From Anthopleura xanthogrammica (lineage: Eukaryota > Cnidaria > Anthozoa > Actiniaria > Actiniidae), in contig OZ025208.1 of assembly GCA_964019055.1 (NCBI GenBank), positions 11,525,097-11,589,096 on the forward strand: a stretch of 64,000 nt of DNA, given 5' to 3'. Of this stretch, positions 1 to 11,286 are shown one piece after another. The notes below the pieces were generated by a model that was not told where the DNA came from, ran no database searches, and worked only from the letters and a program-made list of their open reading frames with translations. The stretch's first letter is position 1. Every line of letters starts with the position of its first letter. The position numbers and the translations under genes are program-made.

Positions 1-456
1 GCACTGTTTATTGGACTTAATTAAAAGGCTAAAATGCATAATTGTATTCGGCAGATCCCCCACAGGCAATGCATGAGTCGCAAATGTTTTAAAATATTTA
101 ATTTTTCAACAAAAAAATCTTAATTTTCAAACAAGAATGACCGAATGAAATAATAAATGGGAGTTAGCAGTAGCTATTCGTCCACTGAAGTCTCATTGGA
201 ATTTAGACATGTTAGAAGTTGATTTTTGGAATATGCAGATTGAGAATGTTCTATCAAAAATAATCGTGGTGTTTACATCTTTAAAGAAAGTCTAGAATAA
301 ACTGCCAAGGTCTAATGTCGAACTTCACATGAACTGAACGCATATATTGAAAACAATAATAATAATAAGCCTATATAAAGTGTCAAACGTTGAACTTTTC
401 GTGAGCCGAACTAACCTTATACTACTAACGTGCCTATCGACTCTGACAGTTTAGTT

Positions 457-619
457 TGAAAAGCACTTCTACTTGTAGGGTATAATACGAATAATAATAA
501 TAATAATAATAACCTTTATTGAAAAGCACTTATACTCGTAGGGTATAACACGAATAATAATAATAATAATAACCTTTATTGAAAAGCACTTATACTTGTA
601 GGGTATAATACGAATAATG

Positions 620-678
<59 letters not shown>

Positions 679-716
679 CTCTATTGAAAAGCACTTCTAC
701 TTGTAGGGTATAATAC

Positions 717-750
<34 letters not shown>

Positions 751-835
751 CTTTATTGAAAAGCACTTCAACTTGTAGGGTATAATACGAATAATAATAA
801 TAATAATAATAGTAATAATAACCTTTATTTAAACA
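457..835. repeat. Tandem AAT-rich repeat, about 5 units
   Basis: A module beginning GAAAAGCACTT, followed by a TTGTAGGGTATAATACG-like segment, recurs at about 457, 521, 582, 686 and 758. Units are separated by AAT runs of different length (longest about 611-676) and a CCTTTATT junction. The unit is constant while the triplet run varies, so this is a compound mini/microsatellite. Confidence 0.9.
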
Positions 836-1234
836 GGGTTAATCCATTCAGAGTGTCATAGACACTCTGTTATCAATAGGAGCCCTACAATTAAAACACT
901 AAAAATACGCTAGATATATATAAACTATAAAAATACTAAGAATAAGATATAACGAGAAAAGTGGGAAAATATACAAACCTAGCTAAGCGAAGAAGAAAAT
1001 ATCATAAAATTAATCTAAAATGCTAAAATATATGATTACCTACTTAAAGAGTTATTAAAAACTAAACAGCCATTATAATAAAAACTTTTCTTGGCGGCTT
1101 CTATCCTAACAGATGGTAAATGTAGGAATTTACTTCTTCTAGTGACACAGTTTTACAGGATATGGACTTCTCATTTCAGAGATCTAAAAGTTTAAGATTT
1201 AAAAATGCAAATCAGATGACGTCAACCAAGGTAT
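836..1234. other. No gene; AT-rich repeat-like DNA with a small hairpin
   Basis: No credible coding sequence. A perfect 9-bp inverted repeat with a 3-base loop (CAGAGTGTC, 849-857, and its complement 861-869) sits just after the AAT array. The segment from 830 looks like the end of a dispersed repeat with an AAT tail, but the family is not identified. Confidence 0.4.
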
Positions 1235-2440
1235 TTGCCCTATTTGCTCTATCATCCAGCTGAATGCATTTCATGAATCTCATCACCAGTCTTCAGTGAA
1301 GGGCAAACACTACCCTCCATGCTCTATCATCCAGCTGAATGCATCTCATGAATCTCATTACCAGCCTTCAGTGAAGGGCAAACACTACCCTCCATGCTCT
1401 ATCATCCAGCTGAATGCATCTCATGAATCTCATTACCAGCCTTCAGTGAAGGGCAAACACTACCCTCCATGCTCTATCATCCAGCTGAATGCATCTCATG
1501 AATCTCATCACAAGTCTTCAGTGAAGGGCAAACACTACCCTCCATGCTCTATCATCCAGCTGAATGCATCTCACGAATCTCATTACCAGCCTTCAGTGAA
1601 GGGCAAACACTACCCTCCATGCTCTATCATCCAGCTGAATGTATCTCATGAATCTCATCACCAGTCTTCAGTGAAGGGCAAACACTACCCTCCATGCTCT
1701 ATCATCCAGCTGAATGCATCTCATGAATCTCATTACCAGCCTTCAGTGAAGGGCAAACACTACCCTCCATGCTCTATCATCCAGCTGAATGCATCTCATG
1801 AATCTCATTACCAGCCTTCAGTGAAGGGCAAACACTACCCTCCATGCTCTATCATCCAGCTGAATGCATCTCATGAATCTCATCACCAGTCTTCAGTGAA
1901 GGGCAAACACTACCCTCCATGCTCTATCATCCAGCTGAATGCATCTCATGAATCTCATTACCAGCCTTCAGTGAATTGCAAACACTACCCTCCATGCTCT
2001 ATCATCCAGCTGAATGCATCTCATGAATCTCATCACCAGTCTTCACTGAAGGACAAACACTACCCTCCATGTTCTATCATCCAGTTGAATGAATCTCACG
2101 AATCTCATTACCAGCCGTCAGTGAAGGGCAAACATTACCCTCCATGCTCTATCATCCAGCTGAATGCATCTCACGAATCTCATCACCAGTCTTCAGTGAA
2201 GGGCAAACACTACCCTCCATGCTCTATCATCCAGCTGAATGAATCTCATGAAGAAGGTCATTACCAGTCTTCAGTGAAGGGCAAACACTACCCTCCATGC
2301 TCTATCATCCAGCTGAATGCATCTCATGAATCTCATCACCAGTCTTCAGTGAAGGGCAAACACTACCCTCCATGCTCTATCATCCAGCTGAATGCATCTC
2401 ACGAAGGTCATTACCAGCCTTTAGTGAGGGCGGCAAACAC
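1235..2440. repeat. 75-bp minisatellite, about 16 units
   Basis: About 15 full units plus a leading partial unit of a 75-bp sequence. One unit carries a 3-bp insertion (around 2250). Because 75 is a multiple of three, one plus-strand frame stays open for 401 codons, with a 25-residue repeat containing KHYPPCSIIQLN. That frame starts at a GTG, has no ATG, no signal peptide and no visible splice context, so I treat it as non-coding. Units alternate between two subtypes that differ together at two places (ESHYQPS and ESHHQSS when translated), suggesting expansion of a two-unit higher-order repeat. The array ends about 120 bp past the stop codon of the minus-strand discoidin gene. Confidence 0.95.
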
Positions 2441-2560
2441 TTTCATTTATACTCTATCATCTTTGTGCATTTCTATTAAAAAATTGCTTATTAGCGTGTA
2501 ATAACTCCACACTTGACCTAGCTGAAGTGACGTCTATTGGTTAGAAATGTATGGATGGAT

Positions 2561-5209
2561 TTAAGAAAGGTAACATCCATAGAATTCCACCCGTATGGTA
2601 ATAGCATGGTACCATGTTTTAGGATAGATACGGATGTATCTGGTGGTGATCTTTGGATTCAGGGTGTTGGTGACGGTACCGTAATAATTGATGTTACCAG
2701 GAAGTGTCTGGAAATAAAAACAAAAGGTTTTAAAAGTTGGAAATCTAAATGCCCTGACTCCCAAGGCCCGGTCCAACAGTGAAATTTGTATCATCACTGC
2801 TATCGAGGAATGTCACACGCAGCATTTTTTTATGAAACATACTGACTATAAATTAATACCCGATTCAATTAAATTTAATTGACTGAGATCAATGCGCGAT
2901 TTCCAAAATTTAGCATGTAGCAGGTCATGTTCACTCGATAAAACTAGTTGTGTGCAACGCTAGTGGATCTTATATTTCCATGGTTTTCTTTTGTGACTAG
3001 TAATTTGACTATTACACATTAACAAATATTTTTTGTTTCACGGGTTAATTAAAATCACTCTATGAACGTTACTTACTTCACCATAAGATGCATGGACGTA
3101 GCTTTTCAAGTTTTCATTCTCTCGTCGATACCACAACGAGTAACTTTTCATGTACGATGCCTGCAAGAATGGTCTTCCTTGTGTAGCGACTTTGGTTACG
3201 CGTGTCAACTTGCCAAAGTCTACCTGAAGCCATTCACCGACTCGATTAGAAGATGGTGCCCAGTGATCTGGATTATTATTCAGTCTGGCCTTGTATCCTG
3301 AATCTTTACCACCCCACGCACTTGAGGCAGTTATTGCAGAATCTGGTATTTCTCTGCTTTCCATTCCCAGTGCCTTTTCGGCAGCACATGCTAAAAATAG
3401 AGGAATTAAATCCAACTGATCATAAAAATTGCTCTATTTTTTCACCGCTCAGTGAGCTTTACTTATCTATTAAAAACAACAGGTTTTTTTAACGGTATGG
3501 TACTGCATCATCGCTGTTGTTGTTTTTTAACTTGTGAAAAGAGATGAAGATTCGTCACTTGCAAGAGCTAATTCATAGTTCGGCTTAAATGAGTACCGTT
3601 TGGCAAGTGAATGTCAGCAATCACCAAAATGAATGTTTAATACAAATGTTTACCAGTTGATCACCGAGTATTTTGAAAATTCAAGGTTATATAACAATTA
3701 AGTAAGAAAGTAAGAAATCAATGTAAATTAATGTCTTAAAAAAGCCCGTTTTCTAGTATTATAAGTCTTTGCTTACAGCAATATGCAGCCGCCAATACGG
3801 ATTTACTTTGGACCGGAATACAAAATGAAATTGGTCCAATCACAAGTACAATTATGAAAAAAAACCCCGAAGTCATGAATTTCTAACAAATGTACTAACC
3901 AGTAATTTGGTGATTTGGTGACATTCAGTTAAATTAAAAATTAAAGGATTCATTATTCAGACTCAGACAATAATAGCGACGGCCCTAGATTGGGGAGCAC
4001 CATAGCACCAGTTTTCCCAGTGGATTTATAATCTTGTCTCACAAACAACTAAAATGTTACTATTTCTGACATAGCAACGGTAACTAAGCGAAGTCGGAAC
4101 CATAATTGTACTTCAAATCGGGACTGCTTTGGTATTAATATTCATGATTGTAATTGTTATTGGACCAATTTCGTTTAATTTCAGTATTCCGGTCCAAAGT
4201 AAATCAGTGTTGACAGCTACGTATTGTTGAAAGCAAAGACTTACAAATTAAAAAGATGCTAAAACAATATCAAACTGATTTCTAAGATGTTATTTAGCTC
4301 TTCTTTTTTGATATTATCACTAATATTTTCAATGAAAAACAGTTTCTAAGTAGTCTAACCTCGACCTTACTGACATTTCGTGTTTCGTATGAATACGTAC
4401 ACTCAATGATACACATCTATTGAGTTCAGGTGAGTAGTTTTATGCAAATAATCATGTTAAATTTTTAATTTGTGCAGATTGTATAAACAGGATTTCAAGT
4501 AAGTACGAAAAAGTCGAAATTTGAAATAACGAGGTGGTGATTTCTTAAACATTGATATTAAAACAAAATGCATAGCATACAATTCAAAAAGTGCTAACGG
4601 GACACGCAGAAATTAGAAAAATTAAATTATCAAGTTTTAACTATATGTATTCTCACCTTCTTGGCAAACTTTCCCAGAAAATCTGTTGATACACCTGCAC
4701 TCAAAACCTCCTCTATTGTCCACCTTGATACAAGTCCCTTCATTCAAACAAGGTTGTTTCTGGCATGGATGATTTAGTATCTGATACAAAATATAGATTC
4801 TTATGTTATTACAAGTTATTTTTTGGACAAAAGTTGACATGCGGGTTTCAAAACGAAGTAATGAAAGTTGGCTTACCTTGATACTTAAATGAACGAACCT
4901 CTCGTTCTTCTCTAAATATTTCAAGTTGGCTTTTTCATCGGTTGACAAAAGCTCGCACAAGTGAAGACCACTGTGTTCATTCTCAGAGACACGTTCAAAG
5001 TTAGCAGAGTTGCACCATATTTCTTTGGTACATCGAAAAGCACATTCGAGATCGTTGCGTACAAATTCCGTCCCGTGTTTGACATTTTGGTCCAATGGAA
5101 AAGATACCATGTAACCGGATTGTCTTTCGAAAAGGAACTCTTTAGTGTCTTCACCTTGAACCTTGTTCAACAACAGGATGGATGTCAAGACGATTCTAAC
5201 CCAAAGCAT
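2561..5209 (-). CDS. Secreted PAN/EGF/discoidin (F5/8 type C) protein
   Basis: Four exons by my model: 5209-4877, 4780-4657, 3390-3077 and 2707-2561, with consistent phases (0, 1, 0), giving 305 aa. Residues 1-19 are a signal peptide. About 20-110 is a PAN/apple-like module (ECAFRC, WCNSANF, HLCELL cysteines). About 113-150 is one EGF-like domain with six cysteines. About 153-302 is a complete F5/8 type C domain (WGGKDSGYKARLNN, GEWLQVDFGK, RYIRIYP, VEFYGC). Such proteins bind glycans or lipids at the cell surface or in extracellular matrix. The first two exons are a near copy of those at 9647-10199 in the upstream paralogue. Intron 2 holds an inverted-repeat element. The ligand is unknown; the domain calls rest on motif recognition only. 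Confidence 0.85.
3760..4247. mobile_element. MITE-like element with ~95-bp inverted ends, in intron 2
   Basis: The left arm (about 3760-3852) and right arm (about 4146-4247) are imperfect inverted copies; both contain TTTACTTTGGACCGGAATAC and TTGGTCCAAT. No transposase reading frame is present. Interior sequence at 4010-4105 (CCCAGTGG...TCTTGTCTCACAAACAACTA) recurs at 8886-9105 in the corresponding intron of the paralogue. Confidence 0.8.
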
Positions 5210-5435
5210 TGCAAGAATTACAAATTACACCAGAACAGTTGTCACTGTACTTGAAGTGGTGTGAATGCTGTATTTCTAATTTGTGAAGGAAGCATTTGTC
5301 CCAGTTAACTGCATGACACCTATTTCATAATCGACAGGTGTGTTTGATTTATTCTTGGCTAAAAAAATAATTTAGCTAATACCGTGTTCTGTCAAAAAGG
5401 CTTTTGTCTGGTAAAATGAAAATTATTTCATACGC
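4440..5435 (-). repeat. Duplicated block, copy 1 (promoter, exons 1-2, flanking introns)
   Basis: About 1 kb that aligns with 9400-10420. Exons, the intervening 97-nt intron, roughly 200 nt of intron 2 and about 200 nt upstream of the start codon all match closely. Similarity fades near 4440 and 5435, marking the approximate breakpoints. Confidence 0.85.
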
Positions 5436-5509
5436 TAAAACACAAGTAGTAAGATCTTAGTTCGATAATTAGCGTACCGTATGGGTTCATCAAGAAAGTT
5501 TAGAAGGAA

Positions 5510-6260
5510 ATGATTAATTTCTTACGGGACTATAAGAAACCAAAAATAAAATACGCAACTTTAATAGGCGATTACTCCACAGGAGGAATAAGATTTCCGG
5601 ATTTTGGGAGCATAATTGAGACTAACAGAGCGTCGTCGGCTATGGAAATCATAGATAGCAATAATAACAACGACTGGGAATATGTTTTTAAGTCCATTGT
5701 CAATCCTGTAGGTGGAATTGATTCTATAGGTGAAAACGTCTGCTTTTTTAATTTAAATGAACTATATATTCCAGCTTTTTATAAAGGCGTTTTTAAAGCT
5801 TGGGAAAGGATAACTCAAACTAATAAAAGTAAATAATGTAGACGACTTTCTAAGCTAAGACAGCCCATCTGGCACAATTCGTATTTACAGCTTGATTTAA
5901 AGAATATTAAATTAAGGAAATTTATAGAGAAAGGTATAACAAGAGTGAATGATGTATGGGATAGGAGAAAAGGTCTTAATTGCATGGCGTCTTATGAAAA
6001 TAAAAGGGTGGGATGACAAAGATTACCTTGTATGGAGAGGTGTTATTGAGGCACTCCCTACAAGCTGGAGAACAAAGCTTTAAAAACATACCGACGGCGT
6101 CTTCTGAAATTAATAGAAGCAAAGGTATAAGACTGGAAAATAACTTCATCCCAGTGCCAAAGGTACAAACTAAAATGGTATACAAGGAAATCGTTAAACA
6201 AAAATTCAAACCACCGGTACCATCATCACAACGCACCATTTCCTTCACCTACCCCTTCAC
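5510..6260 (+). pseudogene. Non-LTR retrotransposon (LINE) remnant, C-terminal part
   Basis: The reading frame at 5510-5836 carries ATLIGDYSTGGIRFPDF, typical of the segment after the reverse-transcriptase core in L1-like LINE ORF2 proteins. After the stop, related sequence continues in shifted frames (PIWHNSYLQLD, KGITRVNDVWD, then WRGVIEALPTSWRTK near 6030), so the remnant has stops and frameshifts. The RT catalytic core is absent. It lies between the two PAN/EGF genes. L1-like is the best fit; the clade is not certain. Confidence 0.75.
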
Positions 6261-6540
6261 CTGAACTAGAAGTATCCCTTGACTTGACTAGGAGTATCCC
6301 TTCGCCTGAGTAACGAATAACTCTTGACCAGAACTAGGAGTATCCAATCACCAGAATTAAGAGTATATCTTCCCCTTAACGCAATAGAAATACAAAATAA
6401 GTAAAATGAATGCGAATTAACAGTGAATTGCTAAGAACTACGAGTATCCCTTGAACAGAACTAGGAGTATCCCTTGACCTGAATTAAGAGTATCCCTTTA
6501 TTTGAACTAGAAGTATTCCTTCACCTTCACCTGTAAAGTT
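6250..6540. repeat. Degenerate ~24-bp minisatellite
   Basis: Repeats of a unit close to CTGAACTAGGAGTATCCCTT, at least nine copies with drift, interrupted around 6370-6430 by unrelated sequence. Confidence 0.8.
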
Positions 6541-6984
6541 TTCTTATTCCATTTCGTAACTCTCCATACTTTTCTTGTTTGTGATTGTTTCTTCAGCTAT
6601 CTTTCCAACCATGCACACTGTTCCTTCAAGTAGTAAGCATGGTTTCAATTGTCGTTTTTTCTCTTTGTCATTAATTGCCATGTCAATTTTGTTGACGTTG
6701 TTTCAGTTCTGGGGCTCTTTAAGGTGGAATTCTATATCCCACTTAATTTTGGCTTTTTTCGTTTTCTGTGACTGCTGTTGGTACACGTTGCTCATACCAC
6801 GGTCTTGAGTGGTCATTGTCAAAACCATACAAATAGAGAAGATACTGACTTATCGAAATTTTTAACATTTTTTCTTCTTCTTTCTACGAGTACATAAATA
6901 CATGAATTCAAATAGTCAATTGTAAATTACTTACAAGTAGTGAGATTTGCAATTGTTTGTATAAGAATATATGAAATAAAGTTT

Positions 6985-7172
6985 CCATTATTATTACTAT
7001 TATTATTATTATTTGATAATGTTGGTTTGCGTATGGTGATGGAATATGAAATGTATATGTGATCGTACCATACTGAATGGACTCAGAAAAAATTCTGAGC
7101 CCCAGATGGGAATCGAACCCACGACCCTCCGTAATGCTAGTCGGACGCTCTACCACTGAGCTGCTCAGACAT
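6985..7172 (-). mobile_element. tRNA-derived SINE
   Basis: Read on the minus strand, the head (7172 to about 7095) has a tRNA-like A box (AGCTCAGTGGTAGAGC) and B box (GGGTTCGATTCCC), an Ala-like TAGCAT loop, then a short body and an ATT/AAT tail at 6985-7015. The anticodon stem has an A-A mismatch and an 8-base loop, and the acceptor stem is imperfect, so this is a SINE head rather than a working tRNA. Confidence 0.75.
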
Positions 7173-7194
7173 TATTGTTATTATGAGCTTTTAT

Positions 7195-7500
7195 TAGGTC
7201 TTGTTTTGCTTATTACAAAATGACATTAGTACCAATACGATTAGTTTATAATTATTATTATTATTATTATTATTATTATTGACATTTTATTGAATTCTTG
7301 AATTCTTTGAAATACGTACAACTTTGCGGGCTACTGGCCTGAGCTAAGTTGTGATTAATTACATAGATTGTTTTTACAGTCTTATGCCTTATTCCCTATT
7401 TTCTATTGCTAATTGCTAAAGGCTAATTGCTAATTTACTATTAATTTATTACTATTATTAATATAATATTGGAAGTGACGTCATCGATATCTTCACGTGT
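7195..7500. repeat. ATT microsatellite with dispersed-repeat flank
   Basis: An ATT run at about 7250-7280 is followed by AT-rich sequence with small internal repeats (TTGCTAATTGCTAA near 7407-7432). No gene seen. Confidence 0.5.
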
Positions 7501-7605
7501 GAGGATATGGAAAATATGTCACTGAGGTCCCGGATGTAGTTCGTATTCAAAACACGAATTGCGTATTTTCTAGTAAACCACTAGTGTCTATAAAATGTAC
7601 TTGAG

Positions 7606-8054
7606 TTAAAGTGCCTATGTCACATCTGACTATATTTTAAGCATAGATTCTACATGAGGTGAGCTGTTGACTGGCCAGAAAAAAAAAAATACTTTGAGTG
7701 ATGCGTCTTGAAGTTATGAAGGTTTTTCCATGCCACATGCCAATGACTGTGACGTCAGGGGAGTCATCATCTAATATATAAAACTTAACTGCTACTGATA
7801 AATTGAGTTTGCAATGCATCACTGTTCTATCCATGACTCTTATACAAATTATTGAAAATTAATTTTCACATAGTAGCAGACAAACAGCATAGTAACACAT
7901 AAACATAAATTTCTCCTTGACGTCACAGTCATTAGCATATGGCATAGAAAAACCTTTATAACTTCAAGTCGCATCACTCAAACTAGATATTTTTTTAGGC
8001 CACGCAACAGCTCACCTACTGAAAATATTGTCAGATGTGTTATAGGCACTTTAA
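7606..8054. mobile_element. Inverted-repeat (foldback) element, arms ~150 bp
   Basis: Positions 7606-7763 and 7916-8054 are inverted copies. Both carry TTAAAGTGCCTAT at the outer end, GGTGAGCTGTTG in the middle, and TGACTGTGACGTCA at the inner end. The spacer is about 150 bp. No protein is encoded. It lies just 3' of the FReD gene stop, so a read-through transcript could fold on itself. Confidence 0.8.
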
Positions 8055-8141
8055 TATCCTGTATTCGCCATTTCACATACTCCATAATGCTTTGTTGCTG
8101 TTGTTATTTTTTGTGCAATGAATAAAAGAACGTACATTATT

Positions 8142-10199
8142 TTATTTTAGTTTCATTTCAGTGTTCTTTAAGGTTTTACTAAATGTCCACCAGGCTACAT
8201 TTCCGTTAAGGTCTGAAATAGAACAGTGTCGAAACCACCAGCCAGCATTGCGCTCAACTGCACAACTTCCAGTTGGGAACAAATCATTATCCTTATCAGG
8301 TGTGCTAAACCTCATGTTGTTGTTAATCCATTCTGGATTATCAGCAGTTGTAATCGAGTCTCCAGCAGTACCTGAGTATCCACTTACACGCAGGCGGTAA
8401 AAATCACTCTCATCAGCGATAGAGAATGATGAATACACCGCATACTTCTTGTTCCCGTACTCGTCCTCCAGATCAACACGTAGTGATGCAACTTGCGTTC
8501 TGGTCAGTCGGTAAATTTTGTCGAGGCCCAACCAAAACTCGCCAGTCAGACTACCAAAACCAGTTTTGTATTCTTGCCATCCGCGATTGAAATACCTGGG
8601 GTAGTCCTTTCGATTCCTTTGGAACACAGTCCATCCGCCGCCATTGGTTGTCATGTCACAGTAGACTGGAAACGAGCCTTGTCCATCAGGATTGATTTGA
8701 TAGATTCCATCTTTAGCATATCCAACTGAAAGCAGTTCTGAACAGTTGGCAGAAACTGTGAAAAGAAGATTTGGGATGAGATATTGCTTTATGCGAAACA
8801 AGCGACCATCAAATAATTGTGGTCATCAAATTCACATTTGATAGTCTTAAAACGAAAATTACTCGTTGCGACTCCGTTGAAGCAGTTTTCCCAGTGGAAT
8901 TAAAATCTTGTCTCACAAACAACTACACAGTATGATCTGTTTTAAAGAATGCTACAAGGATTACGAGGCAATTTTCTTTAATTTTCACAGGACAGTAAAC
9001 AATTGAAACAATTTTTTTCGCGATCAGGATTCTACATTTTGAGATATTCAAGCTATTTTGTTGAGCTTGTGGGAGATAGCAACGGTAACTAAGGGGAGTC
9101 GGGACCTCGAGTAGACCCTTTGCCAAAATGGCGGCTGCGCAAATTCGAATGAGTTAGAAAAATTTATTTTCAAAAAAACGTTTTCTCGGCAGATGTAACA
9201 GATGTAACGGATATAATGAATCTTCGTAGGGTTACAAAAGTGAAGGCGCTTCTTCCAGTGCTGGTATTGGTTTTCAATTTTAACTAATTTTTAAAAAGTT
9301 CTTTTAGGCGCTGTTTTGCAAAGAGTCTATTGATGCAAACCTTGCACATTAGACTCTTGCGGTGACCAGGTGGGGAGAAACAACTTTATAGTGAGCTGTC
9401 TAAAATCTATGCAAATAATCCTGTTTTTAATTTGTCCAGAATGTATACACAAGATTTCAAAAACAAAACCGAATTCTTAATTGAACTAAAGCGATGGAAA
9501 AGTTGCGAATGTTGATTACTATAAATACGAACAGAAAGGTATTGATAAAAACTTTAAAAATAACTCAAAAGAAAAATGCTACTGTAACGGGAGAAGTGAA
9601 AATTAGAACAATTAAATTATCAAGTTTTAACTATATGTATTCTCACCTTCTTGGCAAATTTTCCCAGAAAATCCGTTGATACATCGGCACTCAAAACCTC
9701 CTCTATTGTCCACCTTGATACAAGTCCCTTCATTCAAACAAGGTTGTTTCTGGCATGGATGATTTAGTATCTGATACAAAATATAGATTCTTATGTTAAT
9801 ACAAGGTATTTTTTGGATAAAAGTTGACATGCGGGTTTCAAAACGAAGTAATGACTGTTGGCTTACCTTGATACTTAAATGAACGAACTTCTCATTCTTC
9901 TTGAAATATTTCAAGTTCGCTTTTTCATCGGTTGACAAAAGCTCGCACAAGTGAAGACCATTGCGTTGATTCTCAGAGACACGTTCAAAGTTAGCAGAGT
10001 TGCACCATATTTCTTTGGTACATCGAAAAGCACATTCGAGAACGTTGCGTACAAATTCCGTCCCGTGTTTGACATTTTTGTCCAATGAAACAGATACCAT
10101 GTAACCGGATTGTCTTTCGAAAAGGAACTCTTTAGTGTCTTCACCTTGAACCTTGTTCAACAACAGGATGGATGTCAAGACGATTCTAACCCAAAGCAT
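8142..10199 (-). CDS. Secreted PAN/EGF/fibrinogen-related (FReD) protein
   Basis: Three exons: 10199-9867, 9770-9647 and 8755-8142, giving 356 aa in frame. It has a signal peptide (1-19), a PAN-like module (about 20-110) and one EGF (about 113-150), nearly identical to the neighbour at 2561-5209. A fibrinogen-related domain fills about 153-356 in a single exon (NCSELL, GSFPVYCDMTTNGGGWTVFQ, GEFWLGLDKI, DKDNDLF, CAVERNAGWWFRHC). The acidic DKDND loop matches the calcium-binding region and GWWF..C the ligand-pocket side of FReDs. The C-terminal tail is shorter than in ficolins. Invertebrate FReDs of this type are secreted lectins of innate recognition or matrix. The junction into the FReD is phase 1, the same as the junction into the discoidin domain of the paralogue. 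Confidence 0.88.
8882..9110. repeat. Copy of the interior of the 3760-4247 element
   Basis: TTTTCCCAGTGGAATT and TCTTGTCTCACAAACAACTA near 8888-8931, and GATAGCAACGGTAACTAA near 9074, match 4014-4101. The middle differs in length. It sits in the intron just before the FReD exon. Confidence 0.65.
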
Positions 10200-10420
10200 T
10201 GCAAGAATTACAAATTACATCAGAAAAGGTGTCACTGTACTTGAAGTGGTGTGGTATACTGTATATCTTAGCAGCCTAGTAATTTGTGAAGAAAGTGTTT
10301 GTCTAAGTTAACTGCATGACACTTATTTCCATAATCGACAGGTGTATTTGTGCTATGTTTTTCTTAGCCAATAACGTGTTTTGTCAAGACTCTTGTCTGG
10401 TGAAATGAAAATCATTTCTG
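9400..10420 (-). repeat. Duplicated block, copy 2 (promoter, exons 1-2, flanking introns)
   Basis: Counterpart of 4440-5435. Exon and intron lengths are identical (333-nt exon 1, 124-nt exon 2), with scattered substitutions in both exon and intron. Confidence 0.85.
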
Positions 10421-11286
10421 TTATTTTTTTAATAATGTTTTTTAGCTCAGTCTAGATGTATTTAAATTAAACCATTACTATATCTAACCATGGGACGCTT
10501 TTACGATCGAATTGAGTGGAATTAACATTTGTTTCAAGTTTCAATATGCTTTTAAATCATTCCCAATTTAGAGCAGATGTTGTAAATACAAATATCACAG
10601 TGTTTCTTTTACTCTATGGAATCTGCCAATTAAAATTTCAGTAAAAACTGTTGATTTTTGCGGAGAGAGGAAAATCGGCCTCGGAAAACCATGCACATGT
10701 ATAAGCGAGAGAGGTCAGCAGCGACTATGGCGTTCTTTATAAGGACGTTCGCTGGCATTGTTTGTACGCATCTGTTCTGCGCATATGGCGTGACAGCGTA
10801 CGCGCTTGTTACCTATGTTTCTCAAGATCAAACTCGGTCATGCTCGTTGCGAAAACGATTTAGATTTTTTTATTTTAGTATTTTATATAGACTTACATAA
10901 GCTGTTAGTGTTCCAAATTTGAAGGAAAAAAATATGGGGAAAACATGATAAAAACTTCAATCTACACTACGGCCAAAGTTCACCGAATGTTGCATTGTGG
11001 CTGCAAATTCGAGCCAAAAGCATGCAACAAGATTTGTATGTATCCATAAATATTTACACGTATTTATCTATAGGTTATTAGACGGTTGTTTCGAAAAAGT
11101 TTTAGCAATCTATTTATATAATTTTTTTTTGTACAAAAAATGACTTTAATTACTGCTCGACTTGTATGTTTTGCGCGATTTTCGACAAGAAAAAAGACTA
11201 CACTTTGATATCCCCTCACTCCTAAACGAGAACGTTGACCCCCATTTTTTATTTGATCAGGGAACTTCTATGATAGTCTTATTTCA
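10421..11286. other. No gene recognised
   Basis: AT-rich, apart from a more GC-rich stretch at about 10655-10860 with an open frame of 80 codons but no recognisable protein character. I see no confident feature here. Confidence 0.4.

Noticed and set aside
1235..2440. CRISPR-like repeat array
   Set aside because: Units are contiguous with no unique spacers, and the DNA is clearly from an animal.
1296..2501. 401-codon open frame as a repeat protein
   Set aside because: It is opened by GTG, lacks an ATG and a signal peptide, and is a direct consequence of a 75-bp tandem unit.
4961..5254. Plus-strand frame over the PAN exon
   Set aside because: Shadow of the minus-strand PAN exon, which has the domain motifs and splice sites.
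7085..7172. Functional tRNA-Ala gene on the minus strand
   Set aside because: Anticodon arm has a mismatch and an 8-base loop, the acceptor stem is imperfect, and a SINE body and tail follow.
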